A DNA stretch of 64,000 nucleotides from positions 186,001 through 250,000 of the forward strand of contig NZ_JAERTY010000005.1 of the NCBI RefSeq assembly GCF_016746095.1. The letters run 5' to 3'. Source of the DNA: Sphingobacterium faecale. Lineage in GTDB: Bacteria; Bacteroidota; Bacteroidia; Sphingobacteriales; Sphingobacteriaceae. This document shows positions 14,699-23,622 of the stretch, one piece after another (the first letter of the stretch is position 1; every line of letters starts with the position of its first letter). The translations under genes were made by a program, and so were the position numbers. The notes under the pieces are model-generated. The model had not been told where the DNA came from. It did not search any database and was given only the letters and a program-made list of their open reading frames with translations.

Positions 14699-17600
14699 TT
14701 AAAACGTTAAGTTCAAACCGAAACTGTACGTTTTCAACGATGGGTATTCATATAGATTATCATTGCTTATATTCTTTTCAGGATCAAACATTTTAAACTT
14801 TGAGAATGTAAAAAGATTATTTGCATTGGCAAATAACGTAAGATTGGATATCGATAAACGTGATAACCAATCATTAGAAAGACGATAATTGATCTGGATA
14901 TTCTTCAGCCGTAAATATGATGCGTCTTGTAACCAAAATGTCGAATTCTGAAAATTTTCCGTAGCCCCAGTCGCTGTAGTCAATATTGGAAGCCTGGCGT
15001 CTTTGTTTTCTGGTGTCCACGACTCTGTTTCCCATTCCTTAGTCACAGAAGCTCCATTGTTAAAAGGGAAAGCAAGATTTGCTGTAGGATAAATATTAAT
15101 CCCATATACTCCTTGAAAGAAAGTATTCAATCCGATATTTTTATAGTTGATATCAAAGCCGAATGAATAGGTGTATCGGGGTATGGAACTGCCTATAATT
15201 ACCCGGTCCTCGCCGTCAATTACCTGATCATTATTATGGTCTACATACCTGATATATCCCGGCTTGACGGCTCCACTTATCGTTACGCTATTTCGGATTT
15301 CCTCTGTATTTTGATAAATTCCGTCTGCTTCCAGCAAATAGTACGCGTCAATGGGAAACCCTTCTTTGATTATCCTTCTGCCGTTGATTATGGTCTCCCT
15401 ATTCAAGTCTACAACCTTATTTTTGACATAGCCAATATTGCCGTTCAGGGAATAATCGATAGCTCCGATCTTATTACGGTGGTACAATGTAAGTTCATAG
15501 CCTGTATTGTCTACAACACCTACATTCATTATTGGCCCCGCTAGAGCACCGACTTGGGCAGCAAGACCGACGGTTCTTAAAATATCTGTTGTCCTTCTTT
15601 TATAAACATCTAAACTCCCCCCCAATTTACCACTGTATATTTCGAAATCAGCTCCTACGTTATAGCTAGTTGTTCGTTCCCATGTAATATTGGGATTCCC
15701 CTGTGAAGTGACTGCTGTCCCCGAAGAAATCGTATTATTGAAATTGTAGTCTTGATTTAAAACAACTGTATTCATATATCCGTACAAACTGACAGTCTGT
15801 TGATTACCCATCGCTCCAATAGAACCTCTGAATTTTAAGAGGTTGACTTTGTCTGCAAGATTTTTGAAAAAAGATTCTCTATCCAGACGCCAACCAACCG
15901 ACATAGCGGGAAAGAATCCCCATCTTTTTTCGGGAGCAAATCTCGATGAACCATCATAGCGAAACGTTGCTTCTAAAAAATATCTTTCTTGGTAGTCATA
16001 GCCTAATCTACCAAAGTAAGAAGCTAGCACATCTTCTGAACTTCCACCTGAAACTGTGGGGTTAAGTGAACCCGCATTTAGATCTTCTAAAGTATTGTCG
16101 AAGTACCCCTCAGTCCTTGCAGTCATTGTTCGCTTATTATATCTTTCATAGCTTTGTCCTAACATCGTCGATATATTATGCCTGTTATCAATTGTTTTAG
16201 CCCAATTGAGTGACTGATATATGGTCGGATGTATTAGGTTTTCATTATAACTTTCTGCGCTGGCATTTGGCTGTGCATAACCAGGTGTCCATGTCTGTGG
16301 ATTATATGCTACTAGAATGGGTTCGAATTTATGGGAATATCCATCTAACTTATCTAAAGCGAAGTTGAGACTGTATTTAATCTTAAATGGAAGTTCGTAT
16401 TCGGCAAAGACTTTTGCTAACAAGCGTTGAGGAGTATGTACATCGTTGCCCTCTTTTAGATATTGTATTAGGTTTTCTGTTCCTGACCTACTCGGTGTGG
16501 GGACTGCTAGATTGGCATACCTTCCATCAGGTAAATAAGTGCCGTATATAGGCAGTGCTCTCATCAATCTGTTGAAATAATAATTAGTCGCATCTGATCC
16601 TTGGGCAGGCTCCGTGTACCGACGGTAATTTCCAATGAAACTACCTCCAATTTTTAACTTGCTAGACAGATCTGCTGTTACATTCATATTGATCGAATAT
16701 CGCTTCGCATTATTAGCATCTATCAATATACCGTCATGATTACTATAGCCTGCGGCTAAATTATATACAACAGCATTACTTCCTCCAGTAAAACTTAGGT
16801 TATGCTGCTGTAGCAGTCCGGTTGTTAGGACTTCATCGAACCAATTGACGCTGGGATAAGCTAAAGGATCGTATTGCATGCCTCGCTTGTAATCTTCTAT
16901 CAAGGCATCACTATAATCTATAGCTGTTTTTCCTTCATTTTTTAATGCCGTGTTTTTTAGCTCCATATATTTAATGGCATCCCACTCAACATCAGGCAAT
17001 GCGGTAGCTTTTTGAAATCCTTGCGAAAAATTATAATTAATCTTTGTTTTTCCTTTTAATCCCTGTTTTGTAGTTACTATAATGACTCCGTTTGCTGCTC
17101 TAGAACCATAAATTGCAGCTGAAGCATCTTTCAGAACTGTAACTGTTTCGATAAACTCGGGGTTAACATCATTCATATTATATTCTATACCGTCAACTAG
17201 CACTAAAGGATTGCTGTTATTCAATGTCCCGACGCCTCTTACTTTTATTGTTCCTACATCTTGTCCTGGTTTTCCTCCAGCTTGATTGACCCAAAGACCA
17301 GAGACTCCATGCAATGCCTGACTAACATTTGTATGAGGCTGATTTTGCTTATCACTCATATTCAACACGGATAAAGCTCCAGTGACACTAGACTTCTTTT
17401 GTGTTCCATATCCTACTACAATAATTTCATCGAGTTCTTCATTTAACTTCTTTAGGGTTATGTTAAGTTGGGGATTGTTTGCAACTATTTCGATTGCATG
17501 AAATCCGATAGAACTTAGAAGGAGTGTGCTACCTAATGGGGCTTCAATCGTGAATTTGCCATCAATATCAGAAGTCGTACCCTTGGATTCATTTTTCACT

Positions 17601-18028
17601 TTGATCGAAACAGCTGAAACTGGAGTTCCAGCTTCATCTGCTATTCTTCCAGATATTACCTGTTGCCTTTCACTTTCCTCTACGACAATAGTACTGTTTC
17701 GTTTGGGCTTTATAATTAGTGTATTTTGATCTACTGTAAAAGTTAACCCTGGCTGTTGACTGAATATCTGCGTAAGTGCATCACCAAGTGGCATTTTTTT
17801 GGCTTCTATAGTTACAGGAAAACCATGTTGATTCACTAGTTTTGGATTGTACAACAGATCATATCCCGATTGTCTTTTTATTTCTAATAAGACATCAATT
17901 AGCGCACTGCTTTTAGTCGTGAGATTGATTTTTTGCGCCTTTAAATTATTGGCTTGCAATTGTAATACCAATGAAAATAATATAATTAGAATAATCTGTA
18001 TTCTCATAATAATTCGATGGATAGCCAT
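14699..18028 (-). CDS. SusC/RagA-family TonB-dependent transporter with STN domain (PUL A)
   Basis: From the ATG at 18028 the product has about 1109 residues; the open frame allows starts up to 18169, and 18007 is also possible. A signal peptide (LIILFSLVLQLQANNLKAQ) is followed by a secretin/TonB short N-terminal (STN) domain (about 35-85), a carboxypeptidase-regulatory-like domain (about 120-195), a plug with VVGYGTQKKSSVTGAL and NGVIIVTTKQG, and a long C-terminal beta-barrel ending in an aromatic residue (LNLTF). The STN domain contacts the FecR protein, so this transporter also signals. The sigma/FecR pair lies directly upstream, which fits regulation by substrate binding. Confidence 0.93.
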   Translation of the reverse strand: MAIHRIIMRIQIILIILFSLVLQLQANNLKAQKINLTTKSSALIDVLLEIKRQSGYDLLYNPKLVNQHGFPVTIEAKKMPLGDALTQIFSQQPGLTFTVDQNTLIIKPKRNSTIVVEESERQQVISGRIADEAGTPVSAVSIKVKNESKGTTSDIDGKFTIEAPLGSTLLLSSIGFHAIEIVANNPQLNITLKKLNEELDEIIVVGYGTQKKSSVTGALSVLNMSDKQNQPHTNVSQALHGVSGLWVNQAGGKPGQDVGTIKVRGVGTLNNSNPLVLVDGIEYNMNDVNPEFIETVTVLKDASAAIYGSRAANGVIIVTTKQGLKGKTKINYNFSQGFQKATALPDVEWDAIKYMELKNTALKNEGKTAIDYSDALIEDYKRGMQYDPLAYPSVNWFDEVLTTGLLQQHNLSFTGGSNAVVYNLAAGYSNHDGILIDANNAKRYSINMNVTADLSSKLKIGGSFIGNYRRYTEPAQGSDATNYYFNRLMRALPIYGTYLPDGRYANLAVPTPSRSGTENLIQYLKEGNDVHTPQRLLAKVFAEYELPFKIKYSLNFALDKLDGYSHKFEPILVAYNPQTWTPGYAQPNASAESYNENLIHPTIYQSLNWAKTIDNRHNISTMLGQSYERYNKRTMTARTEGYFDNTLEDLNAGSLNPTVSGGSSEDVLASYFGRLGYDYQERYFLEATFRYDGSSRFAPEKRWGFFPAMSVGWRLDRESFFKNLADKVNLLKFRGSIGAMGNQQTVSLYGYMNTVVLNQDYNFNNTISSGTAVTSQGNPNITWERTTSYNVGADFEIYSGKLGGSLDVYKRRTTDILRTVGLAAQVGALAGPIMNVGVVDNTGYELTLYHRNKIGAIDYSLNGNIGYVKNKVVDLNRETIINGRRIIKEGFPIDAYYLLEADGIYQNTEEIRNSVTISGAVKPGYIRYVDHNNDQVIDGEDRVIIGSSIPRYTYSFGFDINYKNIGLNTFFQGVYGINIYPTANLAFPFNNGASVTKEWETESWTPENKDARLPILTTATGATENFQNSTFWLQDASYLRLKNIQINYRLSNDWLSRLSISNLTLFANANNLFTFSKFKMFDPEKNISNDNLYEYPSLKTYSFGLNLTF

Positions 18029-18207
18029 GTTACATGTAGGAGATAAGCAGACACGCCGTCCTATTACATGATGAAAAAAAATCATATATTTGTTTATAAA
18101 TGGGTTAATAAAATACTTGAAACACAATCGTTTTTGTTTCCCCATAATATTGTCCGGGTTCCGCTGCAATCGGAATCCGGATTTAATTATTTGGGATTTG
18201 GCTGTTT

Positions 18208-19356
18208 TTATTTTTTCACCATAACCCTCCTTTCTGAAATTTCAAAATGAACACTTTCTGTATGCGACATTTTTCTTAAAACATCGCGGATATCATCAAA
18301 CTTGGATACAGACCCAGAGAATGTTATATTCTTTAGATTTTCTTCCCATACAACTTCAACGTCATACCATCTCGCTATTTTTGTCATTACATCTTTCAGC
18401 GGCGTATCATTGAAATTGAATTTCTCATTTGTCCAGTCGATATAGTCTAGCGAATTAACATGTTGCTTTTCTAAAGTGACTCCGCTTACAATAACCTGAT
18501 CATTAGGTTCTAAACTTGACTTCCTTAAGATCTTATTGTCTTTATCAACAATATTAAGATCTACAGCACCTTCGAGCAATGTGGTAACCGATAGTTTTTC
18601 TTTTGGGTAAGCGCTAACATTGAATTTGGTTCCTTTTACAAGGATTTGTTGACCTTGAGATAACACAACAAAAGGTCTATCCAAGTCTCTCTCTACTTCA
18701 AAGAAAGCTTCTCCAATAAGGGTTATCTGACGGAGATTGGTCGAGAAAGGAACAGGAAATTCAATACTTGAATTTGCATTGAGCCATACAATAGAATTGT
18801 CGGGAAGCTTAATTCGATGTTGTTTTGCACGGGGAGTCGATACGGTATGAAAAGTCTCCGATAATTCATCACGAGTTTGATCTGGAGAAGTAAAGATGAT
18901 TGTACCGTCTTTACCTTTACTTATTACAGCACCAGTTTCTACAATCTCTGAACCTAACTGCAGATCATCTAGTGTGACTTTATTTGTTCCATTAATTGAC
19001 AATACCGTCTGGTTATAAAAACTAGGCACAAAATTTTGATTTTCCGCCAAATGTAAACGAGTATTGTTATCCTTTTTATAGTAAAAGTAAATAGGGATGA
19101 AAGACAGAATCAGCAACGCTACCGCTGCTGCGATTGCTTTAAAAATTATATTTGATTTTCTAGGATTAATTTCTTTGTCTATCTCTGACCATATATTCGA
19201 AAAATGCTTATCAGCCAATTCTGTATCTATAAGAATATCTTTTTTATTGGAAACTTCTTCATAATATTTTTCAACCCACGCGATTTCTTCAGCGCTTGCT
19301 TTACCTTCGACATATCGGAGTAAAATTTCTTTGGCAGGTTTTTTTCGATTTTTCAA
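18208..19356 (-). CDS. FecR-family anti-sigma factor (PUL A)
   Basis: The product has 382 residues: a cytoplasmic N-terminus (about 1-68), one membrane segment (about 70-90), a FecR domain (about 180-275, with KQHRIKLPDNSIVWLNANSS) and a C-terminal DUF4974 domain (FNDTPLKDVMTKIARWYDVEV, about 310-330). It holds the ECF sigma factor until the STN domain of the neighbouring SusC reports substrate. It lies 79 bp after the sigma gene and upstream of SusC, the standard order. Confidence 0.93.
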   Translation of the reverse strand: MKNRKKPAKEILLRYVEGKASAEEIAWVEKYYEEVSNKKDILIDTELADKHFSNIWSEIDKEINPRKSNIIFKAIAAAVALLILSFIPIYFYYKKDNNTRLHLAENQNFVPSFYNQTVLSINGTNKVTLDDLQLGSEIVETGAVISKGKDGTIIFTSPDQTRDELSETFHTVSTPRAKQHRIKLPDNSIVWLNANSSIEFPVPFSTNLRQITLIGEAFFEVERDLDRPFVVLSQGQQILVKGTKFNVSAYPKEKLSVTTLLEGAVDLNIVDKDNKILRKSSLEPNDQVIVSGVTLEKQHVNSLDYIDWTNEKFNFNDTPLKDVMTKIARWYDVEVVWEENLKNITFSGSVSKFDDIRDVLRKMSHTESVHFEISERRVMVKK

Positions 19357-19435
19357 TTCTTTTCTTTTATTGGTTAAGACCTATAAAAGGAAGACAATCG
19401 AAAAGCTACTTGGGGGGTAGTAAATTTTAAAAATC

Positions 19436-20014
19436 TTATAAATAATAGAAAAACAATAGAATATAACTCGAGCCGAGCCTGAAACGCAATATACGGAGAG
19501 AATTTTTTATATGAGACCTGACCCCTTGTTCGGAAATCTGTAGTTGCTCGGCAATCTCTTTGTGGGATAATCCTTCTTTTCTACTCAAATTAAAAACGGT
19601 TCGCATTCGATCAGGTAAAGCCTGTAGTTCTTTTTCAATCAACTCATTTAACATGTTTGTACGTAAAAGATGATCAGTATCATTCTTGTAATAGAGAAGC
19701 TGAGTAGAAAACTCATTAACAAATTCATTGTTCTTACCTTCCTTCAAATGATAGTTAATTACTCGATTACGTACGGACTTAAATAGATACGCCGACAAAT
19801 TTTTATTTATGGAAATAGAAAACCTATCTTTCCAAAGATTCAGAAAAATATCTTGAACGATATCTCTAGCCACTTCTTGATCTTTTAGAAGCTTACTAGC
19901 ATGTACATATAGAAGTCCCTTGTACCTATGAAAAATAATTTCAAAAGCTTGCTTACTACCAGATTGTAGATCATTTATCAAAGCCTGTTCATCGGCTATC
20001 GGAAAGGTACTCAT
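19436..20014 (-). CDS. ECF RNA polymerase sigma factor, Bacteroides expansion family (PUL A)
   Basis: The product has 192 residues with sigma region 2 (AFEIIFHRYKGLLYVHASKLL, then DIVQDIFLNLWKDR) and region 4 (LPDRMRTVFNLSRKEGLSHKEIA, helix-turn-helix to about 175). This size and domain order match the SigK-like ECF factors that pair with FecR in PULs. It is the first gene of PUL A and is expected to activate the SusC operon after release from FecR. Confidence 0.93.
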   Translation of the reverse strand: MSTFPIADEQALINDLQSGSKQAFEIIFHRYKGLLYVHASKLLKDQEVARDIVQDIFLNLWKDRFSISINKNLSAYLFKSVRNRVINYHLKEGKNNEFVNEFSTQLLYYKNDTDHLLRTNMLNELIEKELQALPDRMRTVFNLSRKEGLSHKEIAEQLQISEQGVRSHIKNSLRILRFRLGSSYILLFFYYL

Positions 20015-20505
20015 AATTAATTAGCTGTCCACTATTACTAAAGGTAAAAAACAAAAGGCAATTAAAGCAAATTAAAGTTAATTTATAAATTCATTACTAT
20101 CCACGTTTCGATGTTAACTTTTTATGAAGAAAATATAACGACTTGACTCGGAAAAGGAATATTATAGCAGTAAGAACAGTGAGTTAAGTGATTAAAAAAT
20201 CCGAACTCTAGGGTACTGCGTTGATCCGCCAGCTCCTCTTCAGGAAGCTTTTTCTCCGGTAGCGCTTTCCTGGTAGTTGGGATGTACTCAGTACTCACAG
20301 TGTATTCTTACAGCTTATTTTGATTACAGTGTCTCCTTACAGTATTGCATAACTATTCTCACAACCTGTTTATTTTGTAAAATTGATACCATTAAAGACT
20401 GTAACTTTCAGCTTATAAGAGGATGCCTCTTTATTAAAAGAAGTTTTTACATTTGTCTTTTGAAGAAATCATTCAAGACATATTCTATTAAATAATTAAA
20501 CAGAT
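20015..20505. other. 491-bp intergenic region
   Basis: It separates the divergent sigma and GtrA-like genes and should hold both promoters. I see no RNA gene. A segment near 20220-20290 has a higher GC content than its surroundings and can be read as short peptide stretches on the minus strand, which might be a decayed gene, but nothing is recognisable. Confidence 0.4.
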
Positions 20506-21033
20506 TTGGGGATAAACAAAAAGCTAGGTAAACTAACTGCCTTTTTAAATAAATTCATTTCAAAAGAAAGTACTTCAGAGGAGATTATTAAGGATATTAT
20601 TGGCAGCCAAAAATTAAGATACCTGTTTTTTGGATCATGCAATGTTGTACTGAGTTGGATTATTTACTTTGTCTGTATTCATTTCATTACTTTTAAGGAG
20701 AATGTAGTTTTATTCGAAAGAATTACAATTAGCCCACATATTTTTTCTCTTCTAATATCGTTTGTCATTACATTTTTCTCGGGTTTCTTTTTAAACCATT
20801 TTTTAGTTTTCAGATCGCCTGACTCACCCGATCTATGGCGTAAATTGGGCAAGTATTTAATAGCTAATATGGGATCGTTAATACTAAATTATGTGTTGCT
20901 GAAGTTTTTTGTGGAAGTATTGTTTTTCTATCCGACTCCCTCACAGATTTTGTGTACTTTTTTGGTAACTATATATAGCTTTCTAATGCAGAAAAAATTT
21001 ACGTTCAAAAATAAGCCCGTATCTAGTGAATGA
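20506..21033 (+). CDS. GtrA-like four-helix membrane protein
   Basis: The product has up to 175 residues from a TTG at 20506; no ATG is available near the N-terminus, so the start is uncertain. Four hydrophobic segments (about 40-62, 78-100, 118-138, 143-160) and the sequences LRYLFFGSCNVVLSW and NHFLVFRS fit the GtrA family, which is thought to flip polyprenyl-phosphate sugars for surface glycan modification. No glycosyltransferase gene lies beside it, so it is an orphan here. It has no co-oriented partner. Confidence 0.7.
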   Translation: MGINKKLGKLTAFLNKFISKESTSEEIIKDIIGSQKLRYLFFGSCNVVLSWIIYFVCIHFITFKENVVLFERITISPHIFSLLISFVITFFSGFFLNHFLVFRSPDSPDLWRKLGKYLIANMGSLILNYVLLKFFVEVLFFYPTPSQILCTFLVTIYSFLMQKKFTFKNKPVSSE

Positions 21034-21600
21034 GGATTACTAGTAATAATAGGGATGTGCCATTAAAATCGGTAGTGTAAAAGAGACAAGGAACTTTCTG
21101 CACGTAGAAAATAGGTGTAATGCTATCGCTGACGCTATTCCCAAAATAGTCGGTAAAATGCAGCGTCTTTGGACCATTCTAGGGTTTCGTAGAATGGTCG
21201 AAAGTGATATTCTGCCTTGATAGGGATATAGCAAGACAATCCTGAAAATGACCTTATGGGCGTACCTAGAAAATGTGAGGTGTTTAGAACGTTTATAATC
21301 GAAATGTTTAACAAACATAATGTCTAAAGAAAAATAAATAGTAAAGAGATTATTAAGAATAGATTAAATATTGTATGACTAGTCGGACAATGGTACAGTT
21401 ATATGCCAGTCTAAAGTTTAGTTTGTGTATTTTTGAGTTATGAGCGTTTACTCGAAATAAATAAAGGTGGAACAGGATAAGTGTCCTCCAAAAATTGAAT
21501 GGAGAGGAAACGTTGGTTCGGGAACGGAAAATTATGATACTTATATTTGCGCGCTTTAAATAATGTGATTGTTGAAGTGTAGCGACAACAAATTTGTAAA
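21034..21600. other. 567-bp region of decayed sequence
   Basis: No intact gene is visible. It contains a perfect 10-bp inverted repeat, GACCATTCTA (21172-21181) with TAGAATGGTC (21190-21199), and the remains of an osmC gene at 21484-21589. Short open stretches around 21060-21230 on the + strand have no start codon and end in tandem stops. Confidence 0.5.
21484..21589 (+). pseudogene. osmC remnant with internal deletion
   Basis: The stretch AAAATTGAATGGAGAGG followed by AAACGTTGGTTCGGGAACG encodes KIEWRGNVGSGTENY, close to residues 9-23 of the OsmC protein at 8327 (KIEWTGNIGSGTENY). After about 60 bp it jumps to sequence like TTTGCGC-n-GTAAATGGTATTGTTG of the intact gene (about 8550-8593), so roughly 140 bp are missing, and the frame is broken. 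It is a degraded fragment of osmC or of a close paralogue. Confidence 0.75.
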
Positions 21601-22032
21601 ATGAAGTATAATAAATCTGTATTGTTTCTTTTTATGTCTCTAGTAACCATCGGGTGCCATCAGAGCGAGAGGAGTCAACAGCGTGAAAAATACGTGTATA
21701 ATAATGGAAGGGATACGATTTCTGTAGTTCTATACCTAACCGACAATGCTTTTCAAGGCTCCTACAAAAAGTGTGGTCCGGGGGGATTTAAGATGACGGG
21801 AGACATTAGTGGTGAAGTCCAAGGAGACACCTTGTTGGGCAGTCTATATTACACTCCTTATAAGGGAAGAGACAAAAGGCGGAGAGCAGTTGCTTTATTA
21901 AAGCAGAACAGTGATTATATACTTGGAAATGGAAATAGCTCTATCTACATGGGGATTCCTTACTTCGAAATTGAATCGTTAACATTCAACGGTCCGATCC
22001 TGAAGGCTGATAAATCTTCCCAAGTAGATTAG
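21601..22032 (+). CDS. lipoprotein of unknown function
   Basis: The product has 143 residues with a signal peptide and lipobox VTIGC (C19). The remainder is a compact, beta-rich domain with GGFKMTGDISGEVQGDTLLG followed by a basic patch (GRDKRRRA). Bacteroidota have many such small lipoproteins with alternating G-D turns, but I do not recognise a family. It converges on the DUF1735 gene of PUL B, with an inverted-repeat element between the two. Confidence 0.65.
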   Translation: MKYNKSVLFLFMSLVTIGCHQSERSQQREKYVYNNGRDTISVVLYLTDNAFQGSYKKCGPGGFKMTGDISGEVQGDTLLGSLYYTPYKGRDKRRRAVALLKQNSDYILGNGNSSIYMGIPYFEIESLTFNGPILKADKSSQVD

Positions 22033-22046
22033 CAAAATCTAATAAT

Positions 22047-22127
22047 GGCTGTATCATAATTGAATCATTCCTGTCATTTCGCTGCGTTACAGTCGAAGTG
22101 ACAATAAATCCAACTTTTGATACAGCC
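22047..22127. repeat. inverted-repeat element between convergent genes
   Basis: Outer arms GGCTGTATCA (22047-22056) and TGATACAGCC (22118-22127) enclose a second pairing, TGTCATTTCGCTGCG-n-CGAAGTGACA. The element resembles the dispersed GGCTGT-type palindromes of Bacteroidota intergenic regions and may work as a terminator for both flanking genes. It carries no gene. Confidence 0.6.
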
Positions 22128-22152
22128 TTTGAACCTCACCTTTTCGTATTCT

Positions 22153-23607
22153 TTATTTATTCCACAAATGAAATTCTGCTATCGATACTGAATTTGATCG
22201 GTTACTTTGCGTAACATAAAGATTGATATATCTGGCACTCACTTGATTGATAAACATATACATCGCACGTTGATCTTTGCCAGTTCCATAGTCTATCGTA
22301 GTGATATACTTCCAATTCTGCTTATCGTCAGAGACGTAAATTTCGAACGTACGTAGATCACTAACATAAGTTGCATTTGCCCGTCTCCACAACTCAATAC
22401 CATTGAAGATCTTAGGTTGGCCGAGGTCAAAAATAGCATTAAATGGTAGTGTAGATTTTGGACCAACAGAACCAGTAGCATCATTATAGCGATTTTCCCA
22501 TATGCTAGCTGTGTTGCCGTCTAAGATATTAGGATATGAATTTGCATTATAGGAGTCTGGAGAAAATGTCCACCCTATACGTGGAAGGATGGTATATCCA
22601 AATTGTGCCAGATACTTACCGAGATAATTCGCATCTGCTCCAACATCAGAAGGGGAAACAAGGCTGCTGGTATTAATGTTGGGAACATTTTGGAGGTTAA
22701 CAATCATATACTGTTTTCCTTCGACAGCTACATGCTCTCCGAGAATATTAGCTCCGTCTAGCCATACTACGATTGAGCTACATCCTTCTGGTACTTTGGC
22801 TGCCTCTATCTGAAGTTTGATGGTCGATGTCGATGTCCCTGGTTGAATAGTGTTTTCGAACTCCACCGAATAAGCCTCGGTCGGGGTAGCTTTTAGTGAT
22901 GAATAGGCTCTTAAACTTCCTCTATTTAGAAGACTATTGTTTATTAGATCCACGGCTTCATTTCCTTTGACAATAGAGAAGGTTGTCTCCCACTTGTTTT
23001 CTATAGAGGTTTTCACTGGAAACTCGAAGGTTAATACCCCTGTTATTTCCGCTTTTGAGACCGTTACCTCACCAGCCTTCGTAGCTACTACGGCTATTTG
23101 TTTCATTTTCGGGCGGATCAATAGTTGATTCAGAGTTTTATTAATTTCAATGTCTCCATCTCCGTTAAGCGAAAGCGGTACGACATATTGATCTAGATCG
23201 CTATAGTCAGCATTTTGGGATAAAAGCTTTAATTTTTCACAATCAAACTGTATGCTAAACCTGCTGGTATCTCTTTCTGGAGTAACAGTTCCATTAGATA
23301 AAGTTATCTGGTAACAATCAGCGGGTAGCTCGATCAGGCTCGCCCCATTCTCCTCATTGTACTTTGTAAGTACTTCAGAATCTTTACGCACGTTCATTGT
23401 CGTAGTTCCCTTATTGTACCCAGCATTTACAGCATAGAAACTATAGTTAAATTTTCCTTCGACGTCATAAAAATTAACATCACGTAAGCCCGCCCGGGAA
23501 AAATAAACTGTTGATTCAAGTAAATTGTCTTCTAGGTGACTCTGTTCACATGACACAACTAGTGTAAGCAAAAACAGCCAAGGAGCTATAAATTGTTTAA
23601 TATTCAT
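22153..23607 (-). CDS. DUF1735 and F5/8-type C (discoidin) domain lipoprotein (PUL B)
   Basis: The product has 484 residues with lipobox VVSC (C20). The N-terminal half contains DUF1735-like regions (VYFSRAGLRDVNFYDVEGK; a second around 165-290), typical of surface glycan-binding lipoproteins encoded after SusD. The C-terminal 140 residues are an F5/8 type C domain (GWTFSPDSYNANSYPNILDG, then FNAIFDLGQPKIFNGIELW), a carbohydrate-binding fold. It starts 15 bp after SusD and is the last gene of PUL B. It probably binds the substrate at the cell surface; no catalytic domain is present. Confidence 0.85.
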   Translation of the reverse strand: MNIKQFIAPWLFLLTLVVSCEQSHLEDNLLESTVYFSRAGLRDVNFYDVEGKFNYSFYAVNAGYNKGTTTMNVRKDSEVLTKYNEENGASLIELPADCYQITLSNGTVTPERDTSRFSIQFDCEKLKLLSQNADYSDLDQYVVPLSLNGDGDIEINKTLNQLLIRPKMKQIAVVATKAGEVTVSKAEITGVLTFEFPVKTSIENKWETTFSIVKGNEAVDLINNSLLNRGSLRAYSSLKATPTEAYSVEFENTIQPGTSTSTIKLQIEAAKVPEGCSSIVVWLDGANILGEHVAVEGKQYMIVNLQNVPNINTSSLVSPSDVGADANYLGKYLAQFGYTILPRIGWTFSPDSYNANSYPNILDGNTASIWENRYNDATGSVGPKSTLPFNAIFDLGQPKIFNGIELWRRANATYVSDLRTFEIYVSDDKQNWKYITTIDYGTGKDQRAMYMFINQVSARYINLYVTQSNRSNSVSIAEFHLWNK

Positions 23608-23622
23608 AATTGTAATGTTAAT

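Noticed and set aside
20220..20290. GC-richer patch before the GtrA-like gene as a transposase remnant
   Set aside because: Readable peptides are short in every frame and match no transposase I recognise.
21060..21300. Short open stretches in the spacer between PUL A and PUL B
   Set aside because: No start codon fits, tandem stops follow, and nothing resembles a known protein.
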